From the NCBI RefSeq assembly GCF_001274935.1, contig NZ_LILC01000023.1:336501-400500 (forward strand): a stretch of 64,000 bases of DNA, written 5' to 3'. This DNA comes from Priestia koreensis. Lineage in GTDB: Bacteria; Bacillota; Bacilli; Bacillales; Bacillaceae_H. The notes below the pieces were generated by a model. It had not been told where the DNA came from. It worked only from the letters and a program-made list of their open reading frames with translations, and ran no database searches. Both the position numbers and the translations under genes were made by a program. Of the stretch, positions 19,061 to 28,686 are shown one piece after another (position 1 is the first letter of the stretch; every line of letters starts with the position of its first letter).

Positions 19061-19081
19061 TGCTTTTTAATAATGAGCAGG

Positions 19082-20032
19082 CTACCAAAAGCAATACGTG
19101 TTTTTGCCACTGTTCTTTGCTTCATATAACGCATCGTCTGCTTTTTTTAACAAGCTATCCAAATTAGAACCACCAGCCTCATACGGAACAATGCCCACAC
19201 TCACAGATAAATTCACATCTTGAAGACGATCATCCCAAGCTGACAGCTGAAGAAGTATATAATCGGCTAAATCAGCCAGTTCCCCATTGGTCAGGTGCTT
19301 TGAAATGTGCAGAATAAACTCATCTCCTCCGAGACGAACCGCCGTTGCCGGTAGTTTCTTCACGTCAATAATTGAGAGAATTCGATCACCTACTTCTTTT
19401 AAAACGCTATCCCCTTCTTCGTGTCCATATACATCGTTTACTTTTTTAAAGCCGTCTAAATCAAGAAAAAGAATAGACCCTGCGAACGAAGCATTTTCCC
19501 GAAACATTTTGTCTAGAAAACGACGATTATATAATCCTGTCAAATGATCACGATAAGCCACGCTCTCTAACTCTAAATAGTAAGAAAACATCTTAGCAAT
19601 TCGTTCCACCATTTTGATGCTTTTTTCATTAAACGTTTTGGCGTCTTGATGAACGGCGCAAAGTGTACCAAATATTCGCCCGTTTCGAAGCACTATTGGA
19701 ATACCAAGGTACGAATTAATATTAACGTCCGTCAATATTTCTCTAAGATCATTTAAGCAAGGCTCTTTACTAATGTCTTCAAATATTAAAGGCATTCCGC
19801 TTTGAAAATCAATGCGACAGCAAACCGTGTCCTGAAGATTAAGAGACATACCTTCCTCAATGCCAATATAATCATTTTCCTCGGAGAGCTGCAGCACAAC
19901 CTGTTCATTTTCGGTAAATGCACTAAGGTATAATAAACGGTCAGGCAAAATTTCTTTGGCCAAACTTAATATATCGGTTGCTAGTTCATTAAAGTTACTG
20001 TATAAGTGTAGTTCCTGTATTGTTATCGTCAA
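19082..20032 (-). CDS. GAF-GGDEF diguanylate cyclase
   Basis: 316 residues. An N-terminal GAF sensory domain (about 10-145) is followed by a C-terminal GGDEF domain: DHLTGLYNRRFLD, LFLDLDGFKKVND, and the active-site loop RLGGDEF. The intact loop predicts synthesis of cyclic di-GMP from two GTP. The RxxD inhibitory site that would lie five residues before GGDEF is absent (KLPA there), so product inhibition of the usual kind is not expected. I choose TTG at 20032 because GGGGTGG lies five bases upstream; longer in-frame ATG starts lack a ribosome-binding site. Confidence 0.88.
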   Translation of the reverse strand: MTITIQELHLYSNFNELATDILSLAKEILPDRLLYLSAFTENEQVVLQLSEENDYIGIEEGMSLNLQDTVCCRIDFQSGMPLIFEDISKEPCLNDLREILTDVNINSYLGIPIVLRNGRIFGTLCAVHQDAKTFNEKSIKMVERIAKMFSYYLELESVAYRDHLTGLYNRRFLDKMFRENASFAGSILFLDLDGFKKVNDVYGHEEGDSVLKEVGDRILSIIDVKKLPATAVRLGGDEFILHISKHLTNGELADLADYILLQLSAWDDRLQDVNLSVSVGIVPYEAGGSNLDSLLKKADDALYEAKNSGKNTYCFW

Positions 20033-20247
20033 TATTACCACCCCAATTTTATATATCATATCGTGGACTACTCTTATCATCTATGATATATACGCTAAAC
20101 TAAAGGTATGACTTGCCTTCACATGGTCAAGCAGTGTGTAGACCGTTATAACAGCATATATCTCTTCTATCATTTTACCATTTTTTTCTTTTCGTTGCCC
20201 ACCTAAAATTAGATCGCTTGCATTTAGACCTTTATCAAGTAGCCCTT

Positions 20248-20943
20248 CTACTTTCCTTCGCTGTTATTATACATTCTTCTCGCTTCATATGTTGCAAGAT
20301 CTGCATACCGTGTGGTGACAGGCAGACGGCTTTCTTTTTCCACCAAATACATCGTAATTTCTGTAGCCGTATCGAGATCGATCCAGTTTCCACATGAAAG
20401 AAACACAGGCTTTACATCCACACGTGTCCGAAGAGCTCGGCCGTAGATGGTGCCATCCACAACAATATCGGTATACGCTCCTTTTTTATTTTCCGGCATT
20501 ATAAAATCAACGTTTCCAACTTTAAAATACGTCTTTGCGACGCCAATCGTTGGCTTTTCAAGTTCAAAGGATGCATGTGTGGCAATCCCCATATTTCGAT
20601 GATGCAAATAGCCGTTGCCATCAAACATATAAAGGTCTGGAGCGCTCGTTAGCTTTTTTATCGCCTCTTTAATGAGCGGTAGCTCTCGAAATGCTAGGTA
20701 GCCTGGTATATAAGGAAACGTTACCTCCCCTACATATTCTACCGCTTCAACAACTTTTTTCGTTTGATAATCAAGAACCTGTATACAGCACACACCATAA
20801 TCTGTTTCTCCGTTAGTCCAATACGCAATATCAACACCTGCTACTAGCGCTAGTTGTTGTTTTTCAAACGTATTATGTAAGGAGATTTTTTCTCGATACT
20901 CATCTTGAATCGCACGTAGCTGCCTTTCAGAATGATTGTTCAT
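20248..20943 (-). CDS. nfi: endonuclease V (deoxyinosine 3'-endonuclease)
   Basis: 231 residues. The hallmark substrate-binding PYIPGYLAFREL segment and the catalytic Asp/Glu positions are visible: GVDIAYW, then MFDGNGYLHHRNMGIATH. The enzyme nicks DNA near deoxyinosine (or RNA near inosine) using Mg2+. I choose ATG at 20943 (MNNHSERQLRAIQDEY) with GGTGAAC upstream. It lies 19 bases downstream of the SRPBCC gene and is probably co-transcribed with it. Confidence 0.92.
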   Translation of the reverse strand: MNNHSERQLRAIQDEYREKISLHNTFEKQQLALVAGVDIAYWTNGETDYGVCCIQVLDYQTKKVVEAVEYVGEVTFPYIPGYLAFRELPLIKEAIKKLTSAPDLYMFDGNGYLHHRNMGIATHASFELEKPTIGVAKTYFKVGNVDFIMPENKKGAYTDIVVDGTIYGRALRTRVDVKPVFLSCGNWIDLDTATEITMYLVEKESRLPVTTRYADLATYEARRMYNNSEGK

Positions 20944-20962
20944 TGCATGTTCACCATACCTT

Positions 20963-21427
20963 TTATCTTTGTGTTTTGTATTCTTCTGCAATTCGCTTCA
21001 GCTCTTGTGCTCGTTGCACGATGAATCGTCGCATATATCGCTTAAGAAAAAGGAGATCGGCACATACACCTAAAAGGCCAAAAGGAGATTTATAAGAAAA
21101 GGTATCCGTCATCATTGTTCCATTATCATGCTCATGAAACTTATGAACGTGCGTAAAGGATTGAAACGCTCCTTTTACCATGACATCCGTAAACATCGTA
21201 GGGCGCTCCATTTCCACAATTTGAGCGGTCAACCGTTGTCTTACACCAAGATGCTTCGCTTCCCACGTAACCGTATCTCCTTTTTCCATCAGCCCTTCCG
21301 TTTTCCCAGCCACAGCTCGTTCTCCTGTCTCACTTGTCGTTTCCATATGAATATCAACATTTCGCGCTAAATCAAAGCAAAGCCAGGTAGGAGCATCAAT
21401 GTAAATTCGATGAATAATGACCGGCAA
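20963..21427 (-). CDS. SRPBCC (START-like) family protein
   Basis: 154 residues with a ligand-binding SRPBCC fold pattern: an N-terminal beta strand PVIIHRIYIDAP followed by TWLCFDLARNVDIH, a central WEAKHLGVRQRLTAQI strand pair, and a long C-terminal helix (YMRRFIVQRAQELKRIAEEY). Members bind hydrophobic ligands; similar proteins are often labelled cell-division inhibitor-like without proof. I choose TTG at 21427, eight bases after AAAGGAG. Upstream partner of nfi. Confidence 0.78.
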   Translation of the reverse strand: MPVIIHRIYIDAPTWLCFDLARNVDIHMETTSETGERAVAGKTEGLMEKGDTVTWEAKHLGVRQRLTAQIVEMERPTMFTDVMVKGAFQSFTHVHKFHEHDNGTMMTDTFSYKSPFGLLGVCADLLFLKRYMRRFIVQRAQELKRIAEEYKTQR

Positions 21428-21502
21428 CGAAATCTCTCCTTTGCTCACGATAGCTTTTTTATAACTATACCATTTCCGCTAAGGTTCAGACGGTTATAAA
21501 GC

Positions 21503-21537
21503 GAAAAACAAAAACCTCAGTCTTTCAGACCAAGGCT
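21503..21537 (-). terminator. minus-strand terminator of a decayed gene
   Basis: CCTTGGTCT-GAA-AGACTGAGG (stem with two G-T pairs) is followed on the minus strand by TTTTTGTTTTT. It sits just after the stop of the pseudogene at 21585. Confidence 0.55.
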
Positions 21538-21584
21538 TTCCTACTTGTTTTACGTTAAGGGTAATGGTTACTTCTGTCTACCTA

Positions 21585-21840
21585 CTAAACGAGCATATCT
21601 CTCTTAAGTAAGATTCCTGCTGACAGCATAAAGGCGATAATTCCTGTGAAGCTTACTGAGCACAGCTCTATTACAAACGAGCTGTTTTGCACCGTAAATT
21701 CTCCTGTTAAAAAACCTTAAATAAAGACAATTATACAATTTATAAATGTAGCTACCAAAACTTCTTTGGTAACAAGCTCTGCGTGTGTAAAACAAATTCC
21801 GCTTGAAAAAACACCAAATATAACCAATAATTGGAATGAA
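21585..21840 (-). pseudogene. membrane protein remnant with an internal stop
   Basis: One minus-strand frame reads FSSGICFTHAELVTKEVLVA, TFINCIIVFI, stop (TAA, 21719-21717), then GFLTGEFTVQNSSFVIELCS and VSFTGIIAFMLSAGILLKRD. It is hydrophobic with two probable helices. The same frame continues across the stop and ends just before a terminator, so I read it as the tail of a membrane-protein gene that has lost its 5' part and gained a nonsense codon. The family is unknown. Confidence 0.45.
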
Positions 21841-21874
21841 CAAAGACAACAAGGGACTAGAAAGGGAGAAGTAT

Positions 21875-22714
21875 ATGATACCGAAAGTTGTAAAGAAAAC
21901 GATTGATTTGCTAACGGAGGCACTACATAAGCGAAATATTGAAGTAGAAGGGATTTATTTATACGGATCTGTTGCACTAGGAGCTTTTATTGAAGGCTCT
22001 AGCGACATTGATTTTATCGCCATTTTAAAAGAACAGCCTTGCGCACAAGGTAGAGAACTGATTTTAGAAGCGCATAAAGAAGTAGAAGTCATCCTTCCTG
22101 ATACGGATATTATGGGGGCATATATTTTAAAAAGTGAGATTGGCATGTTAGAAGATGAGAGATCTTTTTTACTCACGTATTTTAATAAGGAATTGCATAC
22201 AAATGGATTTGGTTCAGACCTTAATCCTGTTACGTGGTGGATGGTAACAAACCGAGGCATTCACGTCTATGGATCTGCGCAACTAATTGACTTTAAAATT
22301 GAAATGGATCACGTTCTTCCATATGTGATAAATAACCTAAATACGTATTGGAAAGGTACCGTTGAAAAGCTAAAACAGCAGCTAGCTTTTATAGAGGCAG
22401 TTGCTCATGAAGAGAGCGTAACAAAACAACTTGATGAAGCCGTGGAATGGTGTTCACTCGGCATGCTTCGTCAGCTTTACACGCTGAAGGAGAAAGATAT
22501 CACTAGTAAAATTGGTGCTGGATTATATGGACTTGATGTCCTGCCTGAACAATTCCATGAACTTATTCAGGAAGCCATTAGTATTAAAAAACGGCAGCCT
22601 ATCCGTCACTACAATGACAACAAACAAAGACTAACAGATCTTGTGGAACTTCTAACCTTTATTGAAGCTGAGGCAAATGTGGCATTCAATACGCAAAACG
22701 GCGTTCAAGCGTAA
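21875..22714 (+). CDS. aminoglycoside adenylyltransferase-like nucleotidyltransferase
   Basis: 279 residues. The nucleotidyltransferase motif is visible: YLYGSVALGAFIEGSSDIDF, that is GS-x10-SDID, near residues 32-51. The C-terminal half is helical and resembles the DUF4111 domain of ANT(3'')/ANT(9) (AadA/Spw) enzymes. It may adenylylate an aminoglycoside such as spectinomycin or streptomycin, but chromosomal relatives often have no known resistance role. I choose ATG at 21875 with AAGGGAG upstream. Single gene with its own terminator. Confidence 0.8.
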   Translation: MIPKVVKKTIDLLTEALHKRNIEVEGIYLYGSVALGAFIEGSSDIDFIAILKEQPCAQGRELILEAHKEVEVILPDTDIMGAYILKSEIGMLEDERSFLLTYFNKELHTNGFGSDLNPVTWWMVTNRGIHVYGSAQLIDFKIEMDHVLPYVINNLNTYWKGTVEKLKQQLAFIEAVAHEESVTKQLDEAVEWCSLGMLRQLYTLKEKDITSKIGAGLYGLDVLPEQFHELIQEAISIKKRQPIRHYNDNKQRLTDLVELLTFIEAEANVAFNTQNGVQA

Positions 22715-22726
22715 TATAATTTCACC

Positions 22727-22764
22727 AAAAGAGTCTTGGCGCTCATTGCGGTAAGACTCTTTTC
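22727..22764 (+). terminator. terminator after the nucleotidyltransferase
   Basis: AAAAGAGTCTT (22727-22737) and AAGACTCTTTT (22753-22763) form a perfect 11-bp stem with A- and T-tracts on the two sides. Confidence 0.88.
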
Positions 22765-22811
22765 TTCATTGGTAAATCCATAGATATAATCCTCCTGATC
22801 TGAATTCATCC

Positions 22812-23147
22812 TTAAAACTGAATTCCAATCTCTCCCTTAAGCGCCTTTTCTATATACTCTTCAAAACTGCTAGCAATCCACTTGTCTCCGCCAAAATCAA
22901 AATCGAATGAAATGATACCTCCATCAGAATCACTAAAACCTACTGGATTCCCCGCACCATCTATTCCAATGACAACAAAATTCTCATATCCCTTCGGAAG
23001 AATGGTCCTAAATCTTAAAGACTGCTCAACAAACGATGGTGTTGAAACCAATTCCGCCTCCCTTAACCCTAACACGATTACTTCCCCCACTCCTCCTGAA
23101 CCATAGCTTTGAAGAAATTGTTTAAAGCTTTCCCGTAACCGTCCCGT
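22812..23147 (-). pseudogene. SMI1/KNR4 (SUKH) protein remnant, N-terminus lost
   Basis: The minus-strand frame encodes LRESFKQFLQSYGSGGVGEV, IVLGLREAELVSTPSF, ENFVVIGIDGAGNPVGFS, GGIISFDFDFGG, and SFEEYIEKALKG. This is the C-terminal two thirds of a SUKH/SMI1 fold (FLxxYGxGGVGEV, then the VIGIDGAGN strand). There is no start codon with a spaced ribosome-binding site, and TGA closes the frame upstream at 23150-23148. A lone broken immunity-type gene outside the main array. Confidence 0.55.
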
Positions 23148-23164
23148 TCAAAAGCTTATTCACG

Positions 23165-24055
23165 TTAAGAAAATTCTCCTCTCATTTCTTGTAAAAAAGC
23201 ATTCGCCGCTGCGGAAAAAAGCTGATGCTTTTTCCAAACGATGTTTAGCCCTGATTCGAGACGTGGATGTAACGGTCTAAAACATAGTCTACTACTTTCC
23301 GATGTGTTTACGATTTTATCAAGTGTAATCGCATAGCCTATTCCTTCTTCAACCATGAGAGACGCATTAAATGCGAGATTATATGTCGTCACGATATTTA
23401 ATTTATGAAAATCCTCCCCAAACCAATCGGCGAATTCATTTTTTGAAAACGTCTGCTTCATCGCCTGCCGTGAGCAGATAAGTGGTAGCTCTAGTAAATC
23501 CGTTGCTTCAATAGTTTCTTTCTCGGCAAGAGGGCTGTCTTTTCTCATCACCACGCCCCATACGTCTTTGGCAGGTACATTTATATAATTGTATTTGGAA
23601 AGATCCGCTGGCTGAATTAAAAGACCAAAGTCAAGCAATCCTTTATCAAGTCGTTCAGTGATGTCTTCTTCATTTCCACTATACAAATGGTAGCGTATCT
23701 TTGGATAACGTAGCTGCAAATCTTTTGCCACCTTCGCAATCAGCTTCATCGCCTCCGTTTCGCCACCCCCTATATAGACATCGCCGCTCAACGTTTCTTC
23801 CATTGAACTAAATTCACCCTCTAGCTTATCCACCATATTCAGAATTTCTTCTGCTCTCTTTCGAAGAATAATACCCTCCTCTGTGAGAATGACGCTATGA
23901 CTGCTACGAACAAAGAGTTTTTTTCCAAGCTCTTCTTCCAAATCTTTTAACTGTCTCGATAAAGTGGGCTGCGTAACATGTAAAAAATTAGCCGCCTTCG
24001 TAATATTTCCCTCTCTAGCAACAGTAAGAAAATACCTCAACACTCGAAGCTCCAT
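23165..24055 (-). CDS. LysR-family transcriptional regulator
   Basis: 296 residues. N-terminal winged helix-turn-helix (residues 1-60: REGNITKAANFLHVTQPTLS, then RQLKDLEEELGKKLF), linker helix, and a C-terminal periplasmic-binding-like effector domain. It is divergent from the MFS transporter gene; the 281-base gap between the starts is the natural place for its operator, so it probably controls that transporter. The inducer is unknown. Confidence 0.9.
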   Translation of the reverse strand: MELRVLRYFLTVAREGNITKAANFLHVTQPTLSRQLKDLEEELGKKLFVRSSHSVILTEEGIILRKRAEEILNMVDKLEGEFSSMEETLSGDVYIGGGETEAMKLIAKVAKDLQLRYPKIRYHLYSGNEEDITERLDKGLLDFGLLIQPADLSKYNYINVPAKDVWGVVMRKDSPLAEKETIEATDLLELPLICSRQAMKQTFSKNEFADWFGEDFHKLNIVTTYNLAFNASLMVEEGIGYAITLDKIVNTSESSRLCFRPLHPRLESGLNIVWKKHQLFSAAANAFLQEMRGEFS

Positions 24056-24336
24056 ACAAGTCCCTCCTCTTTATTATAGTTAGTGTACATAACAAAGAAA
24101 TGCTTATCAAGCATTTCAAGATATAAGATATAAGTATTTTCTATATATAAAAATCGCCATTAAAATAGGGGACAACGAAGGTGGTTGGAATTAATACGAA
24201 TGCTCCTTCCTTGCACTCAGGTGATCTCACGTTTGAACAATGACATTTAACGTTCACGTAATAATTACAAATCCATTCTATTTACACCTTCACACAGCGA
24301 GAAATTTAAACATTTTAGAAAGAAGGTCATCCATTT

Positions 24337-25506
24337 ATGTCTAAGAAAAATACGTTACTCCTATTCGTATTAACTTTAGGAGCTTTCGGTATCATCAACA
24401 CCGAGATGGGGGTTGTTGGAATACTTCCCTACATTGCGGATCATTTTCACATTAGCGTATCAAAAGCTGGCCGGCTCGTCAGTCTCTTTGCGCTTACTGT
24501 GTCGATCGCTGGACCGACGATGCCACTGTTGTTCTCAGGAATCAATCGTAAAAAAGCCATGCTAGTTGTACTCGGCATTTTCGTCGTAAGTAATATCGTC
24601 TCAATAGTTACAGCAAACTTTACCGTTGCCATAATCGCTCGTATCGTTCCAGCTATTTTTCACCCTATTTATTTTTCAGCCGCACTTACAATGGCTGCAA
24701 ATTCCGTTCATAAAAAGGATGCTTCAAAGGCCATCTCAAAAGTGTTTATCGGGGTGTCTGCGGGTATGGTACTTGGGGTTCCAATCGCAAGTTTTCTTGC
24801 AAGTACTATTTCATTTCAAGCATCCATGGCATTTTTCGCGATTGTCAATGCGATCGTATTTATCGCGACATGGGCACTTTTCCCTTCGATACCTGTCAAA
24901 GAAAAGCTGTCTTATGGAGCGCAATTACGTGTATTGAAAAAGCCCATTGTTTGGCTCTCCATTATTGCGGTCCTTTTATTTAATTCAGCCATATTCGGGG
25001 TGTATAGCTATCTTGCTGAGTATCTTAAAACCGTAACCCATATCTCCGGAAACATCATTAGCTTCATATTAGTTCTATTTGGTGGCGCAAATATGATTGG
25101 AAACATTGTTGGTGGGAAGCTACTTGCCAAAAAACCGATTAAAACCGTCTTTATTTTTCCTTTTGCACTAGGAGTGGTTTATCTCCTTCTATTCTTTATT
25201 GGCCAATTTACATGGCTGATGGCAATTATGACACTCGTCTGGGGGATTTTCGCAGGGATTGGTGCAAATATTAATCAATATTGGATTTCATCCGCAGCTC
25301 CAGAAGCCCCTGATTTTGCAAATGGATTATTTTTATCTTCCGTTAACTTAGGAACAACGATTGGAACAGCTGTAGGGGGAGCGTTCATTTCAGTGTTAGG
25401 GACTCAATACGTTGTACTAGTAGGGATTTTATCGTTAGTCGTAAGCATTATTTTTGTTTGGCTCAGAAATTACATGAATCGTCCGATCACACAACTTGCT
25501 AAATAA
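24337..25506 (+). CDS. MFS transporter (DHA1 drug:H+ antiporter / AraJ-YdhP type)
   Basis: 389 residues, twelve predicted helices. The N-terminus FGIINTEMGVVGILPYIADH is the helix-1 signature of this MFS subgroup (arabinose-polymer/sugar-efflux or purine/drug exporters). It acts in the plasma membrane as a proton-coupled exporter; the substrate is not evident. AAAGAAGG precedes the ATG. Divergent from a LysR gene that is its likely regulator. Confidence 0.9.
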   Translation: MSKKNTLLLFVLTLGAFGIINTEMGVVGILPYIADHFHISVSKAGRLVSLFALTVSIAGPTMPLLFSGINRKKAMLVVLGIFVVSNIVSIVTANFTVAIIARIVPAIFHPIYFSAALTMAANSVHKKDASKAISKVFIGVSAGMVLGVPIASFLASTISFQASMAFFAIVNAIVFIATWALFPSIPVKEKLSYGAQLRVLKKPIVWLSIIAVLLFNSAIFGVYSYLAEYLKTVTHISGNIISFILVLFGGANMIGNIVGGKLLAKKPIKTVFIFPFALGVVYLLLFFIGQFTWLMAIMTLVWGIFAGIGANINQYWISSAAPEAPDFANGLFLSSVNLGTTIGTAVGGAFISVLGTQYVVLVGILSLVVSIIFVWLRNYMNRPITQLAK

Positions 25507-25608
25507 GTCATGCATTTCATTTTTTTACGGGAGTCTCGTCTAGGCTCCCCTATTAATCCACACGGTCACTGGTGAACAGACGTTTCCGATCAGCAATAAA
25601 TCAGCAGA

Positions 25609-25650
25609 CAAAAAAAGCAATGGAATTGGTTCTCCCTTGCTTTTTTTTAG
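25609..25650. terminator. terminator downstream of the MFS gene
   Basis: AAAAAAAGCAA (ending 25620) and TTGCTTTTTTT (25637-25647) pair around a 16-base loop. It also lies just beyond the stop of the minus-strand pseudogene at 25675. Confidence 0.7.
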
Positions 25651-25674
25651 TCTTTAAAGTAGGTTTTTACAACG

Positions 25675-26157
25675 CTATTTCATTGACCTTGCGATTTCTA
25701 ACATTCGTTCCTTCGATAATCTTGAACTGTTCATCTCTACATAAGTTCCGCCTTGCGTCCAATGAAGTAAACCGCCAGTAATTTTATTTCCGTTCTTATC
25801 TACTTTACCGCTATCTTCCCATCCCTGAAAATAACCTTTGTGTCCGTTAATATCTACCTGTTGAGCATAAGGAAAATCTTTTTAACATAGCGGAAATACC
25901 CTTCTGAGATGAATAGCGACCATCAACTCGGTATCCTTGCTATCCATATAATGAAGCATTATCCAAGGTGATGTCTTAATATCTAACGTCCAATCATTTG
26001 GAATATTGACAGGAGTCAAAACCGTAAAGTCTACTTCTTTCTTTATTTCAGAGATCGTTTTACTGTCATGATTATACTTAATCTCTTTAGCAACCGTTAA
26101 CTCCGGATAATGGTACAACAAAGTTAGAATAACGAATACACGAATAAGGGTTTTCAA
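25675..26157 (-). pseudogene. exported DUF4367-like protein, disrupted
   Basis: Starts at TTG 26157 after GAGGTGATAAA, with a signal-like N-terminus (MKTLIRVFVILTLLYHYPEL). It continues VDFTVLTPVNIPNDWTLDIK and then hits TAA at 25884-25882. The same frame downstream continues with KDFPYAQQVDINGHKGYFQG, LHWTQGGTYVEMNSSRLSKE and MLEIARSMK to a proper stop, which is the normal C-terminus of this family. Around the stop another frame reads SQKGISAMLK, which fits better, so two compensating frameshifts (one at an A-run) are likely. Non-functional unless the shifts are sequencing errors. Family name from memory. Confidence 0.65.
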
Positions 26158-26280
26158 TTTATCACCTCAAGTGAATTGGAAATACAGCAGCAATGTACAC
26201 TGAACTGTCACCTATTAGTAAACCGTTCTTTGGTTGCTTAATATTGCGTATAGATAATAGCCTTTTCTTCCAATTTACCA

Positions 26281-26991
26281 TTACAGAGGGCCGTAAAAAG
26301 GATTTTGTTTAATGCTGTGATAAAATTGAATTGTTTGTACTTGATACATATTATTTTTGTACGCATACCCCATGACAATATCTCCAAGAAAACCCGCATC
26401 TGATATTTGACCACTTAGTCTAACCATGAGAGTATTGTGGATTACTTCATAATCTACAATACTTCCGAAGGCTACATCGTCAAATAGGTTTCCATGTTTA
26501 CTTTCAACAGGCGCTATATCTACTTTATAGTTCTTTTCTCTTGTACGGATCTCCGCTTCTACATTTGATAGCTTCGTTCTTACATTCTTATAAACAACGG
26601 CTAAAGGATTATCAACAAGAACCTCAAATAACTCGTTGTTAATGATATGAAACACATGGATCTCTTCCAACAGGACACCCGTTCCATATCCTGTAGTTAA
26701 GATAATTATTAGCTCTTTCTTGTGATCATGGTTAATGTCGGTATAATAAATTTGCGGCGCATAAGTGGGATTTGTTTCGTTATTCCAGAAAGGATTTGTG
26801 TAGATACCACCTTTAAAATTTATTTTTAATCCTCTGTATAGTCCCTCCAATTTCTTGCTGTAAAGAGTGATATTTTCTTCACTATTACGGCTAACCATCT
26901 CATATCCATCATTTTCTGCGGCTGTAATACTACCGGGAAGCAAAAGAAGGAATCCAATTAGAAAACTGATACAAGTCTTCACAGACAACAC
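26281..26991 (-). CDS. secreted protein of unknown function, 236 aa
   Basis: An N-terminal signal peptide (MLSVKTCISFLIGFLLLLPG, then SITAAEN) is followed by a soluble domain. A calcium-loop-like YYTDINHDHKKELIIIL segment (D-x-N-x-D) resembles FG-GAP/VCBS-type repeats of exported proteins. It lies 123 bases upstream of the disrupted exported protein on the same strand, so they may once have been co-expressed. I recognise no named family. Confidence 0.65.
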   Translation of the reverse strand: MLSVKTCISFLIGFLLLLPGSITAAENDGYEMVSRNSEENITLYSKKLEGLYRGLKINFKGGIYTNPFWNNETNPTYAPQIYYTDINHDHKKELIIILTTGYGTGVLLEEIHVFHIINNELFEVLVDNPLAVVYKNVRTKLSNVEAEIRTREKNYKVDIAPVESKHGNLFDDVAFGSIVDYEVIHNTLMVRLSGQISDAGFLGDIVMGYAYKNNMYQVQTIQFYHSIKQNPFYGPL

Positions 26992-27250
26992 CTCATTTTA
27001 GTGTTTCCTACTAAACCCACGGAAATGTAATGTAGTCATAAAACGAATAAAAGCTATATATGTCAAATCGTAATAACACCTTTAAATGTATTGCTAAAGC
27101 GAAAAAATAGGCGTATCAACTTTTCTGTTGATACACCTTAAAAAGATACTATTAAACCTCATTTGTCATTGCGACCATTCACCATATTATTTAAAAGTCT
27201 TTAATGATCCTATTATATATAGATCAATAAGTCTTTTGATTTAATCCTAT

Positions 27251-27661
27251 TTATTTTACGTTGTTATATTCCTCGTCTGTTACTGCCTCTAGCCATTCTG
27301 GTGTTCCTGATGTGATCGCAATGTGTTCAAACCAGCTGTCTTTTGCTGCACCGTGCCAATGTTTCACACCGTCATGAGTGACGACCACATCTCCAGCTGT
27401 TAAAAACTGCGCAGGTTTCCCTTCTTCCTGGTACCATCCTTCACCGCCTGTGACTAATAAAAGCTGAAAGCCATCGCGATGAATATGCCAATTGTTTCGA
27501 CAGCCAGGTTCAAATGTCACATTACCAACCCCAACGTTTACTTTAGGATCTGAAATTAACGTTTTCAGATAGCTTTGTCCAACAAAAAACTGTGAATACA
27601 CCTCATTTTTTTCTCCCGTTGGAAAAATCACACCGTTTTTTATCTCTTCATGTTTTGCCAT
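27251..27661 (-). CDS. cupin-domain protein
   Basis: 136 residues, single cupin barrel. Metal-binding histidines are in NNWHIHRDGFQLLLV (His-x-His) and in VVTHDGVKHWHGA. In this gene set (cupin, aldo/keto reductase, carboxymuconolactone decarboxylase-like protein), small cupins with this length and C-terminus (EWLEAVTDEEYN) are common, and they are thought to act on quinone-like or small carbonyl compounds. The exact reaction is unknown. AGGAGG precedes the start; last gene of the cluster. Confidence 0.85.
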   Translation of the reverse strand: MAKHEEIKNGVIFPTGEKNEVYSQFFVGQSYLKTLISDPKVNVGVGNVTFEPGCRNNWHIHRDGFQLLLVTGGEGWYQEEGKPAQFLTAGDVVVTHDGVKHWHGAAKDSWFEHIAITSGTPEWLEAVTDEEYNNVK

Positions 27662-27711
27662 TTTTGTCCCTCCTCTAACAATTAAGATGAGTTGTTTTTC
27701 AACTCAAATTA

Positions 27712-28575
27712 TTACGTTAACTTTCCGCCGAATACAGGGAAGTAGCTGTGTTCACCGTAATCTTGAATTTGTTCTACATTTTTCAGCGTCTCCATATCTT
27801 CCTCGCTAATCTCAAAATCAATCTCTAAATTGTTTTTCATGTGTTCTGGATTGGCTGTCTTCGGAATGACGACAAGACCAAGCTGGATATCATAGCGTAG
27901 GCAAAGCTGCGCAACAGATACCCCGTACTTATCAGCGATTACCTTCACTTCCTTGTTATTAAGAACCGCACCATGGGCAATCGGTGAATAAGCCTCTACA
28001 AGGATGTCTTTTTCTTGGCAAAATTCAATTACATCTATTGGCGTATTGCTAACATGTGCCAATATTTGATTGACCATCGGCTTGATTTCACAGCTTTCTA
28101 GAATGTTCTCAATATCATCTTGAAGGAAATTAGACAGACCAATTGCCTTTACTTTTCCTTCTTTATAAGCATCCTCCATCGCTTTCCATACCGCTTGATT
28201 TTCTTTGTCATAGCGTTTTTCTTCACGAAACTCCACCCAAGGCTGTGGGCTATGAATAATGAGAAGATCAATATAGTCCATTCCCAATTTTGTTAACGAT
28301 TCCTCAATTGACTTCGCGGCTTCGTCATACGTTTTTGCTTCTGCCACAACCTTTGTCGTAATGAAAAGTTCCTCTCTTGCGATCCCACAAGAACGAATTC
28401 CTTCTCCGATTCCTGCTTCATTCATATAAGCCTGAGCCGTATCAATATGACGGTACCCAGCAGATACTGCATCACGAACAGCCTGTGCTGCCTGGTCATC
28501 ATCAAGAAGCCACGTTCCAAGACCTACGAGTGGAATTTTTACACTATTTGAGAACGTATGAGTTTGATTAAACAT
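27712..28575 (-). CDS. aldo/keto reductase (AKR5-like)
   Basis: 287 residues. Catalytic tetrad: Asp and Tyr in IDTAQAYMNE, Lys in FITTKVV, His in LLIIHSPQ. Signature KAIGLSNF, and NADPH-binding PKTANPEHMKNN near the C-terminus. Reduces aldehydes or ketones with NADPH. It lies between the cupin and the carboxymuconolactone decarboxylase-like gene, with gaps of 50 and 111 bases. Confidence 0.9.
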   Translation of the reverse strand: MFNQTHTFSNSVKIPLVGLGTWLLDDDQAAQAVRDAVSAGYRHIDTAQAYMNEAGIGEGIRSCGIAREELFITTKVVAEAKTYDEAAKSIEESLTKLGMDYIDLLIIHSPQPWVEFREEKRYDKENQAVWKAMEDAYKEGKVKAIGLSNFLQDDIENILESCEIKPMVNQILAHVSNTPIDVIEFCQEKDILVEAYSPIAHGAVLNNKEVKVIADKYGVSVAQLCLRYDIQLGLVVIPKTANPEHMKNNLEIDFEISEEDMETLKNVEQIQDYGEHSYFPVFGGKLT

Positions 28576-28686
28576 GTTTTCCTCTCCTTTAGATCATTTT
28601 CCATATGATCAATTGTCTTATCTATTTTCTTATCATTTTGTTCTTTCCTTACACTAGAACCTGTGAATCAACCCTATCATCTTCCC

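Noticed and set aside
19082..20032. RxxD product-inhibition site in the GGDEF protein
   Set aside because: The four residues five positions before GGDEF read KLPA, so the site is absent.
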